A DNA stretch of 64,000 bases from Hormiphora californensis. Taxonomy: Eukaryota; Ctenophora; Tentaculata; Cydippida; Pleurobrachiidae. The position numbers and the translations under genes are program-made. Location: contig CM035353.1 in the NCBI GenBank assembly GCA_020137815.1, positions 8,894,455-8,958,454 of the forward strand, in the 5' to 3' direction. Of this stretch, positions 41,785 through 52,697 are shown piece by piece. The notes under the pieces were generated by a model, which was not told the origin of the DNA, searched no databases, and was given only the letters and a program-made list of their open reading frames with translations. Position 1 is the first letter of the stretch. Every line of letters begins with the position of its first letter.

Positions 41785-42885
41785 TTGCATTTTGTTGCGG
41801 CTCTCCCTCCTAACTGCTTGCGACCTTTGTACACGCACCGTAACATGAGCAACCGCTCTAATGACGAGCTACTTATGCAGAGTGGAAGACATCTAACGAT
41901 TGATCTGCACAAAATAGCTGCCAGGCACATTTGTCATGACATTGCAGAGTTGGCACAGGTACTAAGACTTGATGACGCGGACGAGGATGACAACAACTGG
42001 GATACCGTACGTAACCTGTATAGGAAGGCCCGCAAGGGTCTAGTGATTGGCAGAACCCGTGACTCCGAGATTAAGGAAATGAGTGTGGAGGATATGAGAC
42101 GTTTCCTGGGGAAGTGCTATTACTTCCTTTTTCATAAAGTACTGTTCCGCTTGTACAATGACGCTGTTAGTAACAAGAAAGCTAAAGAGGTCCATCTTGA
42201 GGCTGCTGAGGCTGAGGAAGAGGAAAGTTTTAGGTCAGCCAACTCATCAATGACAGAGGAGATGACCTCACTGAAAGATGAACTGTTGAAATGTCAGCGA
42301 GAGGTAAATCAGCTCCAGAAGCAGATTATCGACATGCAGAGCGAGGAATTGAAATCGGTGAGATCTGTAACTGAGACTTTACAGAAAGACCTTAATTCCT
42401 GGTCTGCTGTAGTGGCCCAAAACGTTGCAACAGCTACTGCACCGAGGAAGATTGGGGCGGCTCTCCACACACCGCAGCTCCCAAAAGAAGATAGCAGAGC
42501 TAAGAACCTTATTGTTTATGGCCTGCCAGAGGAGGAGAACGAGACAGTTACTGATCGTGCACTTACTGTGTTTGAGGAGCTCGACGAGAAGCCTCCTATA
42601 TCGTCATCTTGTAGACTTGGAACCGCCGCTGAAGGGAAAACCCGGCCCATCAGGGTTACCTTGGAGTCTAGAGACAGTGTTCTGACTCTACTGAGGAAGG
42701 CCCGACAGCTGAGAAATAGTGAAATCTACAGCAGAGTGTATCTCTGTCCAGATCGGACTATTGAGGAGAGACGAGAGAGACGAGAGAATCTACAGACACA
42801 TGAAAAACTTAGAAGAGATAACCCTGAGAGACAGTTCGAACTGAAGAGAGGGGTTATACAGTTTTTGTGCCCCACTAGTAGTTAG
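41785..42885 (+). CDS. ORF1-like protein of a retroelement (coiled coil plus RRM-like C-terminal domain)
   Basis: Intact 366-codon frame; an internal Met at codon 21 (MSNRSNDELL) is a plausible start. The N-terminal 150 residues are helical and acidic (HICHDIAELAQVL.., FHKVLFRLYNDAV) and I do not recognise them. Residues about 135-215 form a likely coiled coil (heptads around MTSLKDELLKCQREVNQLQK). The C-terminal third (KNLIVYGLPEEENETV.. VYLCPDRTIEERRERRENLQ) follows the layout of LINE ORF1 proteins, an RRM-like nucleic-acid-binding domain followed by a basic helix. Such proteins coat LINE RNA. No reverse transcriptase follows, so this is an isolated ORF1 or a 3'-deleted element sitting in a Helitron. 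Confidence 0.7.
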   Translation: MHFVAALPPNCLRPLYTHRNMSNRSNDELLMQSGRHLTIDLHKIAARHICHDIAELAQVLRLDDADEDDNNWDTVRNLYRKARKGLVIGRTRDSEIKEMSVEDMRRFLGKCYYFLFHKVLFRLYNDAVSNKKAKEVHLEAAEAEEEESFRSANSSMTEEMTSLKDELLKCQREVNQLQKQIIDMQSEELKSVRSVTETLQKDLNSWSAVVAQNVATATAPRKIGAALHTPQLPKEDSRAKNLIVYGLPEEENETVTDRALTVFEELDEKPPISSSCRLGTAAEGKTRPIRVTLESRDSVLTLLRKARQLRNSEIYSRVYLCPDRTIEERRERRENLQTHEKLRRDNPERQFELKRGVIQFLCPTSS

Positions 42886-42991
42886 GATTTTCGATTTATT
42901 AAGTGTTCACCTGCTAATTTCTAGGATTAATCCCGGCATCTACTTGTGTGTTCGCGTATATTTTAATTCATTATTATAATTTACACGAGCA

Positions 42992-43043
42992 GGAAGGTGT
43001 TGTCCGAGAGTAACATCTTAGTTACTCTTGGAGAGCATCTTCC
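42992..43043. repeat. Hairpin downstream of the ORF1-like frame
   Basis: GGAAGGTGTTGTCC..AGAGTAAC / GTTACTCT..GAGCATCTTCC forms an interrupted stem with an 8-bp perfect inner helix and a six-base loop. It lies about 107 bases after the stop and may be part of the insert's 3' end. Confidence 0.5.
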
Positions 43044-43245
43044 AGTTCTTACACTCATGGGAACATGAGTAGAACTATTTACAAACCGTGTCAAACCGTG
43101 TCACACGAAACAAACAACAACATGCACGTGCAGTATCCCCCTCCAATACCCCTCCCAAGCCACCTCCTTGACAACCCCCCACCATTTGCACGTGGGATAC
43201 TACATAACCCTCATCACGACGTTCATTTGCTTATTATAATAAGGA

Positions 43246-43842
43246 CTAGAGAGCCCAGGCAAAAGAACAAAAAACTCTCACACTCTATTGACTCCTCTCA
43301 ATCCCGATCCCCGGCTCATGCCTACTTTGCTCCCTACGGCGCCGCTTCGCGGCACCTCCGGTCGCGAGATCATACTCCACGCCCCCTTCCCCCTGTTGAC
43401 TCCCCTCAGTCCTCACCCCTCTTATCCCCCTTGGCCCTCTTACTCCCCTCGGCCCCTATTGAATCATATCGTCCCCTATTCACTCCATCTCATCCTCTAT
43501 TCACTCCCCTATAACGCCATAAGGAACACTTCCCTAACCCCTCTCTCAATCTGTGATCTGAAGCAGTTCAGAACCCCACATTTTCCCTCATTTTTTACCA
43601 TTTCCCCCATAACTCTGTCGTTTCTCAACCAATTTCGAAAATCTTGGGCTCATTAGAAAGATAATCTCAAGCTCTTTCCAAAGAGCTATTATCCCCCAAA
43701 TTTATAAAACCTTTACATTCACACGTGCACGCCCCAAACCCCACCAACCATCCCTAACAACACGCCAATTTTCCACGTGCAAACCCTAAAAAAACCCCTC
43801 CCCCAAATTTTGTCTTGCAACCATCTCTGCTTTATAATATAG
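43246..43842 (-). mobile_element. Helitron array, unit E (close to 12845-13429)
   Basis: Ends CCTGGGCTCTCTAG at 43246. The 5' start is changed by one base (GCTATATTATAAAGCAGAG). Internally it shares GCGCCGCTTCGCGGCACC and the AACTCTGTC..AACCAATTTC block with 12845-13429. Confidence 0.75.
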
Positions 43843-43843
43843 C

Positions 43844-44259
43844 CTAGAAAGCCCATTGAAGTCCTACAACCCCCCCCCCCCACCCACCCATATCTATGCC
43901 CCCCTCTCACATGTCGGGGTAAAGAATACGGAGGTTGGTAGTGGTAGAGCGCTGGTGATAAACATCAAGGGAAATCCCGCTGAATAACATGTAGAATTAG
44001 GTGATAAAGATCCATAGAATTGTAGCAGTGTAGAGAATCAACGGGGTACGTAGCTTTGGCTATCATGGCGGCCCAACAGTATATCCCAAAACACCACAGG
44101 AACAATACAGGAACACGCAAGAAACAACAAACAACATGCACGTGCAGTATCCCCCTCCAATACCCCTCCCAGGGCACCTCCTTGGCAACCCCCTCTATTT
44201 GCACGTGATGATAGGTCATCATCCTCATCACGACGTTCATTTGTACTTTATAATAAGGA
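43844..44259 (-). mobile_element. Helitron array, unit F (unit-A type)
   Basis: Same family as unit A, TC at 44259 and CTAG at 43844. Contains the TCGGGGTAAAGAATACGGAG and GCACGTGC blocks. Confidence 0.8.
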
Positions 44260-45024
44260 CTAGAGAGCCCAGGCAAAGACCAAAAAACTCCTCTCACACT
44301 CTATTGACTCTTCTCAACACCTCCCACCCCTCCCTGCACCCTAATCCCATTGATACCCTAGCAAAAGTAAAGCTCTATGGCTTATTGACTCTCATCACCC
44401 CCTAATGACTCTCCTCGCCCCCTATTGACTCCTGTCGCCCCCACTGTGATTATTGAATCCTCATTCCTCACTCCCCCCGGCTCTTTTGACTCCCCTCACC
44501 CCTATTGAATCATTACCCCCCCCCCCTATTAACTACCCAGTACCCACCCACTATTGAATCCTTACCCCCCCCCCCCTGTTGAATCCTCCGCCCCCTACTG
44601 ACTCCTATCGGCACGCATTATTGAATCCTCTCTCACTCCATCTCTTCATCATGTCGATGTCGGGGTTGGTAGAGTGGTATAAGGGATGGTGATGAACATC
44701 AAGGGTGATCAGAAGAGGGCCGCTTGAAACGTGTCGAATTAGGTGATGAACATCCGTAGAATTGTAGCTGTGTAGAGTAATTATCGGGGGTATGTAGGTA
44801 GTGAAGCTTTGGCAATCATTGGGGCAGCAGTAGTAGATGGCAAAACACCACAAAACACCGCAGGAACACGCAACATAACATCCAACAACATGCACGTGCA
44901 GTATTCACACCCTTGCCCACCCACCATAACAACCCCTTGATTCGCACGGGCAAATGGAGCGAATTGTTGCACGCTAGTGTTGCACGCTTCTTAGACGACG
45001 TTCATCTCCAAATTATAATAGAGA
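44260..45024 (-). mobile_element. Helitron array, unit G (first in minus-strand order)
   Basis: CTAG at 44260. 5' start TCTCTATTATAATTTGG near 45024 (could be 45022). CT-rich filler at 44290-44640 and a diverged A-type body with GCACGTGC (44892-44899). Confidence 0.7.
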
Positions 45025-45542
45025 TATGCAAATTAAAAACAACGGAAGTTTTTAAGGTCTATACACATACATTCGTTTCTTAAAATCAGAGTGTTTAGTG
45101 CTTCTTAACTTTTTACACAAAATAAGGTGATCAACGAGACAAATTTAATCCAACTTGGCCTGAATACTGTTGAGAAATCCCGGTCGAATCCCGGTCAAAA
45201 ATCGCTGTTCGGTCACCGGACCGGGATTTTCAAAAATCGCTGTCCGGTCACCGGGATCCCGGTCGGTTACTGCTTGACAACCGTGTTATTGACGTTGAGG
45301 GGCGAAAAGAACCACCCTTTATCAAAAGGCCCTTTATACCTACTTGAGGCGCACCCAATGGTGCGCTAGTGATTTTTAAAAATGGTGAAGAATTTTCCAA
45401 AATTAGTCCTGAAAAGACTAAAAAAGGCTAATAAACGCTAAAGAAAGGCTAACGGTACCCTGATTTTGGCCGATGGCTTTGCTTCTTTAGGGTTGGACCC
45501 CCCCCCCCCAATTTTCTAATTTTTTTGTATGTACAATCTCAG

Positions 45543-45676
45543 GAACATACTTCTTCAAGAAAGTGGTAGTAATACGAGCTCGAACAGTTTTATTTGTGCT
45601 AATGGCGGAAAGAGAACGAAAACAAGACAAAAGAAAAGTGATTTAGTTGATGGTGAAAATGACAGTGATGATGGAG
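45543..45676 (+). CDS. PHF21A-like: PHF21A-like gene, exon e (basic/acidic linker)
   Basis: A 134-bp exon, acceptor TTTTTTTGTATGTACAATCTCAG (trimmed; ends 45542), donor GGAG|GTAAATAAG (45677). Its first base completes the Arg codon begun by exon d (AG + G) and it leaves one base. The peptide includes ICANGGKRTKTRQKKS followed by an acidic DGENDSDDG stretch. Vertebrate PHF21A carries an AT-hook (KRGRPPK-like) at the equivalent place; here there is only a loosely similar basic cluster, so DNA binding is not assured. The short acidic run leads straight into the PHD finger of the next exon, as in PHF21 proteins. Confidence 0.7.
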
Positions 45677-46069
45677 GTAAATAAGGGTGACTTACAACTC
45701 TGACTCATAGAGAGGTGATCTGATTAGGTTTTATGCGCCAGAGTTGTAAGCTAGCCTACAACCCTGGCTCATAGTAAAAAAAGTGGTTGACTCACTATTT
45801 GGTGGAAAGCATTTATTCCTGTTGTAACCCACCTATTTTGACCCGCTGAACTCGATCCCGTCGATAGGTAAGCTCGCAAAAGTGAAGAAAATGCCCAAAA
45901 TGACATTTTTGTTCATTTAGTTAGGGTGTGTCTCCTGAAGTTGACACCAAAATTCAAAACTCGGAGAATTCCAATAAAATGTATATCATCTGAAAGCGGG
46001 TAAAGGACTGATCATTTCAGTAAACGCGGCAGTATAATTATCATTAATTAATTAATTATTAATTAATTA

Positions 46070-46350
46070 GCGACCGTAACGCTAGTAACGACCGTAACGT
46101 TACGGTTGTTACAGTGCATTCTATTTACAATTACACATAAAATTGTCGTAATGACCGTAACGTTACGGTTGCTGTTACGGTCGTTACAAAATGTTACATC
46201 TTCAGATTTTCCAGGCAGCCACGTCCATACTTTTTGGACTAAAGCTTTAGAATTAAGACAGGAGAAAGTACTCAGTCACAGCTACCGCTGAGTACCAGTT
46301 TTAACTTCGTATGATAACTACAACCGATTCTATGATCATTCAAAAGAGCG
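46070..46350. repeat. GACCGTAACGTTACGGTC motif cluster
   Basis: Palindromic CCGTAACGTTACGG occurs at about 46093-46106 and 46153-46166. Half-sites (GACCGTAACG, CGTTACGGTCGTTA) flank them at 46070, 46174 and 46347. The distance between copies is 10-180 bp. Non-coding; it resembles the other motif-array regions. Confidence 0.6.
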
Positions 46351-46392
46351 TTACGGTCGTTATGTCAACGCCAAAAAAGGGCATTTTTGGCA

Positions 46393-46993
46393 TCATACTA
46401 CTTACTAAGCAAATTGTGTAACGGAGGTCACCTAGCAACTACACTTGCACGTGCAATTATTAGAGGGACCTGGAAAGTGGAGACCTCTCTCCCAGCAGCT
46501 GCAGTTGGGTACCAAGGGGAATTCAATTCTGCACGTGCATTCTTTTACTTCTGTCCTGATGTCTAGCTCTTCCACCCAAAGTGCTATTCGGCAACGTTTA
46601 TCTAGGTCCAGGAGAACTGCTGCTGTCAGGGAGCAGGCTAGAGAATATGACAGATTACGCCAACGTGTTCAAGCGAGCCAAGACAACGACTACGGATAGC
46701 TTTACCCAAAGTCGCCCAAGGGTGGTTACTCCAGTCGAATATAGAAATCTCCAAATCGGCTACATAGCGGCCAAGTTTTCACGTGATGAGTTTCTGGAAC
46801 AGCACTGCACCTCCATGACATTGATCTCTTAAATTCGCACCTCGACATTGTCAGGAAGCCCAGAGCGTACACCAACATGAGTAGGAAGAAAGTGAGAGAT
46901 AGGCTAGGAACGGATGGTGCAGGTGATGTCAGCGTTCCCTAATCCAGCTATCATTTCCCCGAAATTCGCCCGTAGGGCGAACGGGCCTACTAG
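46393..46993 (+). mobile_element. Helitron, complete 601-bp copy
   Basis: Starts TCATACTACTTACTAAGC after an A and ends hairpin TTCGCCC gta GGGCGAA, then ..CCTACTAG before a T. Inverted sister copy at 55073-55670 (598 bp) and a 3' part at 1-263. Contains GCACGTGCA palindromes and a short Arg-rich frame. Confidence 0.9.
46445..46699 (+). pseudogene. Arg-rich N-terminal fragment possibly from a Helitron protein
   Basis: 84 codons; the likely element-derived part begins at MSSSSTQSAIRQRLSRSRRT and runs through REQAREYDRLRQRVQ. Helitron replication-helicase proteins often have such Arg/Gln-rich helical starts, and the 55367-55618 copy keeps the same frame with one-codon length difference. The Rep and helicase domains are absent. 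It could also be chance conservation between two young copies. The frame is overlapped by a second shifted frame (46581-46832) that is equally conserved. Confidence 0.4.
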
Positions 46994-47055
46994 TATTATG
47001 CTATACAATTTTGGCATATTATGCTATACAATTCATATTATGCTATACAATTCAG
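46994..47055. repeat. Short tandem repeat (three units of ~21-27 bp)
   Basis: ATTATGCTATACAATT repeated three times directly downstream of the Helitron end. Confidence 0.75.
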
Positions 47056-47384
47056 CTCAGTGATGCATAATTATCATAATACTTTGTGTTTTCAAATTTA
47101 AATGACTGGGACTGTTCAAATCGACATAGCGTCAAAAGTTGTGAATATTTTGCTCTGAAATTTTAGGACAAGGTAAATGCCACTAAACCGGGGTCCGACT
47201 GTATACCGATTCTGTAACCCCCTAGTTCCATGGGCAGAACTCCGCAAAAGGGTCTGCCGTTTGAAAGTGAGAACTTCGGTTCTATGGGAAGAAAAATACT
47301 GACACACAGACGCACAATCTACTGAGTTATTTCATTGATCAATTAGATGTGTGAATAACACCCTCCCGAGGGGCTACCAAAAAA

Positions 47385-47490
47385 AGGTGTAATTCAGCCT
47401 GTGCACAAGGCGTAATTCTGCGGCGTAATTCGGCCGCAGAATTCGGCCTAAAAGGCGTAATTCAGCCTAAATTTTGCCGAATTCTGCCCA
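47385..47490. repeat. GGCGTAATTCGGCC-type motif cluster
   Basis: AAGGCGTAATTC(T/A/G)GCC and its inverse CCGAATTCTGCC recur five to six times within 100 bp. No gene. An isolated pogo-like right end (CGGGGTCCGACTG, TA) precedes it at 47190-47206. Confidence 0.5.
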
Positions 47491-47738
47491 TGGAACAAGG
47501 GGGTTCTGAGTGTGGCAAAGTGTGGCGCTTCGTCAGCAGACGTGATCATAGTGTCTGAAATCGTTGACAAGGTCACGTGACTAGCTGTGGTGCTGAGTGT
47601 GGTAGAGCGTGGCGCTTTATCATGACAAGAGAGAGAGGGAGAGAGTCACATCTTCTTCGTCATGACGAGAGAATAAACAAGGTAAACACGATATATATGT
47701 TGGTACTGGAAATAAAATTAACCGTAGCTTTCAACTAA

Positions 47739-48194
47739 ACTTGGGTAATCTTCATCAGCGGAAAGAGTGATGAACATGATGTCTCTCCAAAGAAGACAAG
47801 AGCGTTACATTGTGATTCATATACATGGAAGCTACACAACAGACAAGTCAGCAATGATCTCCAGATACAGTTCAAAGACAAAGGTCGGACAGGGATCAAG
47901 GCAGTCGTACCACCAATGACCAAGACAGGATCGAGTGCAAACCAAACACTCTATGACGAGTCCTTTGCGGTCATAGGACCAAAGCTGTGGAACAGTATCC
48001 CAGCAGAGCTCAGCCGCATTGACAAGTTCGAGAGTTTCAAACGGGCCCTTACGAAGCACTTCAAGGAAATCCCGGATGAACCTCCTGTTCAAGGTTACAG
48101 TAGGAGGAACAACAACTCAGTGCTGGACTGGCTGAGAGATAAACCTGAAGTGTGTTCGCACGAGGCGATGACCCTGTTGCAGCAGAGGATCTGA
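47739..48194 (+). pseudogene. Non-LTR reverse transcriptase, C-terminal tail fragment
   Basis: Open from 47739 (stop just before) to 48194. The peptide includes DLQIQFKDKGRTGIKAVVPP, ESFAVIGPKLWNSIPAELSR and FESFKRALTKHFKEIPDEPP. This 'FAV.GPKLWN.IP..LR....F...FK..LK.H' pattern is the extreme C terminus of CR1-like and related LINE reverse transcriptases. Catalytic domains are missing, so it is a 5'-truncated copy. The downstream 48240-48500 region is G-rich and may be its 3' UTR, ending before the GA microsatellite. It differs clearly from the fragment at 2148, so it is another family. Confidence 0.75.
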
Positions 48195-48568
48195 TCTTCT
48201 ACAGCTTCGAACAACCTAAAGTGACTAAAGTGAAGTGAGTGGTTGTGTGGTGGGTATAAATACCCAGGGTGTGATTGGATTGGGTGACAGGGTGGAGATG
48301 AGATAGGGTGGTGAGCTGGGTTGTTGTGGTATGATGAGAGGGGGGTGAGAGCAGGGAGGGAGACTAGAAGGGGGCTACAGCTGTGATACGTGAGACGGGT
48401 TAGTGGCAGGGGGAGTGGGGACGGAGGGAGACTGGAAGGCGGGAATATTGGCACTACGGGGGTTGAAGGCAAGAGAGTTATACCCAGCAGATAGAGAGAG
48501 CGAATCGGTGACACTAGACGTTGTTATCATGTCGAGATGTTCCACATCTAATCACGTGACCTTGTAAC

Positions 48569-48681
<113 letters not shown>

Positions 48682-48789
48682 CATAATGTAAAGGAAGAGA
48701 GTTGGAAAAGTTTGTCTGGATTTCAGCTTGTGTCCGATTTCGGACACTATGATCACGTCTGCACTCTGCTGACGAAGCGCCACACTTTA

Positions 48790-49955
48790 CCACACTCACC
48801 ACCAATTACATAATCGGTGTAACACATGACTGGGGGCTGATTACCCCCCAGTAAGACACGTGATACGTGATACCTGAGTGCAACAAGAATTATTGCATTA
48901 TGTATTCATAATGCGGTGTTTCCCTGCCCTCCATCATCACACTATCACAATATCAAGGCTTGGTCACAATGTAATGTGAGATGCATGCGATGCGTACTTC
49001 TCACATCGCTAACTCAAACTTAGTAACGAGGATTCGACAGTAACCAAACACTCATTTCATCAACCACCAAGTTCGACATCGCAATTTAGCAGCGTCAACT
49101 AAACGTAACGCCCTTCGCCGAACGGATTTTCTATAAGGAAACGTGCACGGCTTTGTAGTTTCTGTCACAGTTAGCGCCACGCACAGTTTTGAGAAATAAG
49201 CGTTCTGACATCATATTTCATCAAAACAGTTATTTGATTTGATGAAGGAGCACACTCGAGCGTTGTCAGGCGTTGTCCGTGACGGACGGACATTTAGTTA
49301 ACCCCACGATCTGCTGATTTCTAAACCCTGAATGATCTTTTTAGCACGTGTGTGCTAAAAAGATCATCCCGGGCAGGGAAAAAATGCTCCCAATTAGGCC
49401 GACTTACACCACTTTGCCGTGTTCCTGCGAAGGAACTAAAAAAGATATCGCCAAACCAAGCAGCCAAAAGTTTGTAAATTGTCTAATGAACATATTGTGA
49501 AAGTTTGAGCTCTCTACCTCATCAGGTTGCAGAGATCTGTACGCTCAAAGTTAGAGGAGGTTTTTGGGCTACAGGTTCATTCAGGAACGACCGATTGAAA
49601 TTTGAGTACAATAAATGGTAGGTAGCCATCTACATTATCCTAAAATTTCAGAGCAAAATATTTACAATTTTTGACGCTGTCGATTTGAACAGTCCTAGCC
49701 ATTTAAAAACACACAGTATTAAAGTCGGATTTTTTGAAGTTGTCACCCCCCTTTTGTCGCGCGGCGTCGTATTTGCGCGTGACAGCCCCCACTTGCTCTC
49801 ACTTTTCGGCAAAAAGCCGCATATCATCTGAAAGAGCATAATTTTGTGAGTCCGTACAGTTTTTGTTTGACGAAATTGGCCAAGAAACGTGAGAGGCAAA
49901 ACAAGTTTCCGGCGCGCAAATAAAAACTCGCGCGCCACCTTCAAAAAATCCGTCT
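48790..49955. other. Non-coding mosaic of short repeats
   Basis: 48880-48940 carries the reversed CATAATGC..GTTTCCCTGCC block seen at 19670. 49336-49382 carries the AGCACGTG hairpin seen at 15026. No protein-coding signal is recognised. Confidence 0.4.
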
Positions 49956-49991
49956 TTATGCCAAAAACTAACAGAAATTAACACAACAAAA

Positions 49992-50805
49992 GTGGTCACC
50001 TTTCCAGCCTGGAGGTCTGGATCAGGGGCATCTTGCGGGGATGTAGGAATGTATGTAAATCAAGATGCGTATTCGGCAGTGAAAATGGTGAAGTCATACA
50101 TTAACCGAATTTTACTTGTGAGCTTCACTGGCAACCCTGCTCTCACTGTAATTTGTGTGTACGCCCCTACAGAGGGGAGTGATCCGGCGGAGGCAGAGAG
50201 TTTCCATGAGGCCCTGAGGGGAGCTATCCATGAGGTTCCAGCACAGGATGTTCTGGTTGTGTTAGGGGACTTAAACGCCCATCTGTCTAGGGGGTCGCCG
50301 GACGATGGGGTTTGGTATTTCCATTCAACGTCGAATAGGAACGGGGCGCTGCTCCGTGATACTATGTTAGAATGTAAACTGGTGGCAGGTAACCATCGTT
50401 TCCAGAAAAAGCTGGCTAAGCTCCATACTTTGACGAGCGAGGGCACACTCTGCCAAAGTCAAATTGACTATTATATTCGACGGAAGTGGAAGAACTCTTT
50501 GCGTAACGTGGAGGTATTCGACTCTTTTGGTAGTGTAGGGTCTGATCATAGAGCAGTTCTTGGTTTCCTCCGCCACAGTCTTCGGACGACTAAGCGTGCT
50601 AAGGGGCAGATCAAGTTCAATTATACTTGTCTCAGAGAGGAGCCTGAATTGTGTGAGAGGTACAGTGTGGAGGTGAAGAGTAGGTATGATGTGTTAAGGA
50701 CAGATGTGGAGGATGCTTCTGGAAGGTATGGGGCATTTGTGTCGGCTGTTGGTGAAACCAATAACCACCTACTGCCACGGAAGCACAGACGTGCTACATA
50801 TGGTA
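49992..50805 (+). pseudogene. RTE-like LINE, endonuclease part (first half of a split copy)
   Basis: The open frame (ending 50876) encodes the second half of an apurinic-type endonuclease. VICVYAPTEG is the conserved strand, VVLGDLNAHL contains the catalytic D-x-N, QIDYYI is the next block, and GSDHRAVLG contains the catalytic S-D-H. The N-terminal catalytic part (N and E motifs) is missing, so the copy is 5' truncated within the TIR sequence at 49956-50008. From 50806 the frame runs into an inserted MITE, and the last 20-odd codons are not LINE. The reverse transcriptase resumes at 51696. Confidence 0.85.
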
Positions 50806-51693
50806 CCGTGTGGGGCAATAAAAATGCCCCCCCCCCCCCCAAGTCTACCATAGTTCCAGATATGGTGGAGCGCTAAAATTTGGTTCAGTAACTCTATGAG
50901 ACAAATAAATAACTTGACCAAAATTTCAGACCTCTAGCTCAAAATTCATTTTTTTGATCGGAATGAACATTGTCATTCATTCCAGGAAAAAAATATTTTC
51001 CGGTCCAAAATTTAACTAATTATGTTTGGCTATCGATTTGCTTTCCAATGGGACCAAGATCAGCTAAATTGGACAACCACAAGAGACACAGTGTCATGTT
51101 GCTTTAAGTTAGTCAGGCCATGTGATCTTCACCGAATCGTTGAGTTTCCCGGATTGCTAATCGGGCCAAGGGGCAAAGGAATCTCGTATCATGGTCGCTA
51201 ATTGGGTATGTGTACCAATACAGGGTGATGTGATTCGAGGAAAGAGGACATTTATCAAAGAGCTACAGATCTCATGACCAATCAGCATCGTCATCCCTCA
51301 TTAGCAGATGTGATACGTGATTCTCTACCACTTATACCAATTCGTAATACTGAACACGATCAACGATTCAGTGAAAATCACATGACCTGACTAACTTTAA
51401 GAAACATGACACTGTGTCTCTTGTGGTTGTCCAATTTAGCTGATCTTGGTCACATTGGAAAGCTAATCGATAGCCAAACATAATTGGTTAAATTTTGAAC
51501 TGGAAAATATTTTTTCCTGGAATGAATGACAATGTTCATTCCGATCAAAAAAATGAATTTTGAGCTAGAGGTCTGAAATTTTGGTCAAGTTATTTATTTG
51601 TCTCATAGAGTTACTGAACCAAATTTTAGCGCTCCACCATATCTGGAACTATGGTAGACTTGGGGGGGGGGGCATTTTTATTGCCCCACACGG
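50806..51693. mobile_element. 888-bp TA-type MITE inserted in the LINE
   Basis: TA at 50804-50805 and 51694-51695 flank inverted ends CCGTGTGGGGCAATAAAAATG, trimmed here, followed by a C or G run and AGTCTACCATAGTTCCAGAT. The inner arms (GAATGAACATTGTCATTCATTC, ATGTTGC..) pair to near the centre. No transposase. The TA duplication fits Tc1/mariner-like mobilisation. A remnant lies at 20098-20275. Confidence 0.8.
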
Positions 51694-51695
51694 TA

Positions 51696-52697
51696 GTTTC
51701 CCTGAACAATGGAGGAGCCTTCTCCTAAAAAGGGGGACCTCACTAGAACTAGCAACTATAGGGGAATCTCTTTGCTCTAAAAACTCTCAATAAGATGATA
51801 TTACAGGGGGACACCTTGGCTCCATATCTGTTAATTATAGCTATTGACTATGTCATGAGAGAGACTCTGGCTTGTAGGGACGTTGGATTTACCCTCAGGA
51901 AGAGGAAGAGTATGCGTCATCCTGAAGTGAAAATCACTGACACCGACTACGCTGATGACCTGTCACTCCTTTCGGACACGATCGAACAGGCACAGGAATT
52001 CTTAGAAAGTCTGGAAACGGCAGCAGTGGCAGTAGGTCTTCACTTGAATGAAGCGAAGACTAAGTTTATGGCTACCGGCATAGAGAATCCTTCCCTTGTT
52101 AGCTCTTCGGGAAATCATCTAGGGCAGGTGGACGATTTCGTCTACCTTGGGGCCCACCTTAAATCGACGGAGAAGGATTTTAACATTAGGAAGGCTAAGG
52201 CCTGGGCAGCCTGTCACAGGCTCAAAGGGATATGGAAAACTGACCTGAGAAGGAGCATTAAGGTAAACCTGTTCCGTACTACCGTAGAGGCCATTTTATT
52301 ATACGGCGCCGAAACCTGGACGCTCACATCTACTATGGAGAAACAATTGGATGGTTGTTATAGTAGGATGCTACGAATGGCGCTTGGTATAAGCTGGTGG
52401 GATAGGGTCTCTAATGAGGAAGTCTTCCAAAATGTCCCCAGAGTTTCTGAGACTGTGAGGACAAGTAGACTTAGGCTGGCTGGACAAGTACAAAGGCACG
52501 AGAAGCTAACAGCCCACCAACTGCTGTTCTGGGAACCAGATAGGGGCTCCAGAGGCCGGGGTAGGCCCAGGAAAACCTATATAAACCAGCTCAGGGAGGG
52601 TACTAGCCTATCCGATGACGGCGACATCAAGAAGCTTATAGAAGATCGTGTGCTATGGCGGACCGAACTGACTGCTCGGACAATGAAGCCGCCTTAA
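51696..52697 (+). pseudogene. RTE-like LINE, reverse transcriptase part (second half, internally deleted)
   Basis: Starts with a frame-disturbed remnant of the RT finger region (SNYRGISL, about 51748-51775) and jumps within a few codons to motif B (LQGDTLAPYL, from 51798). The stretch with the first catalytic Asp (motif A) is therefore deleted. From 51795 the frame is open to the stop at 52697: TDYADDLSLLSDT (catalytic YADD), FVYLGAHLK, LLYGAETWTLTS, RLRLAGQVQRH, GRGRPRKTYINQL. Stop followed by AAGTCAAGTAAGTAAG, as in the minus-strand copy at 5207. Same family as that copy, roughly half identical by eye. Inactive. Confidence 0.85.

Larger units (their letters stand above)
41460..43245 (-). 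mobile_element. Helitron array, unit D, carrying a nested retroelement-like insert
   Basis: Same ends (43245 TC.. to 41460 CTAG). The Helitron parts are 41460-about 41765 and about 43110-43245. The insert between them carries the 366-codon frame at 41785-42885. Confidence 0.75.

Noticed and set aside
42425-42685. Second frame inside the ORF1-like gene
   Set aside because: Shifted shadow of the 41785-42885 frame.
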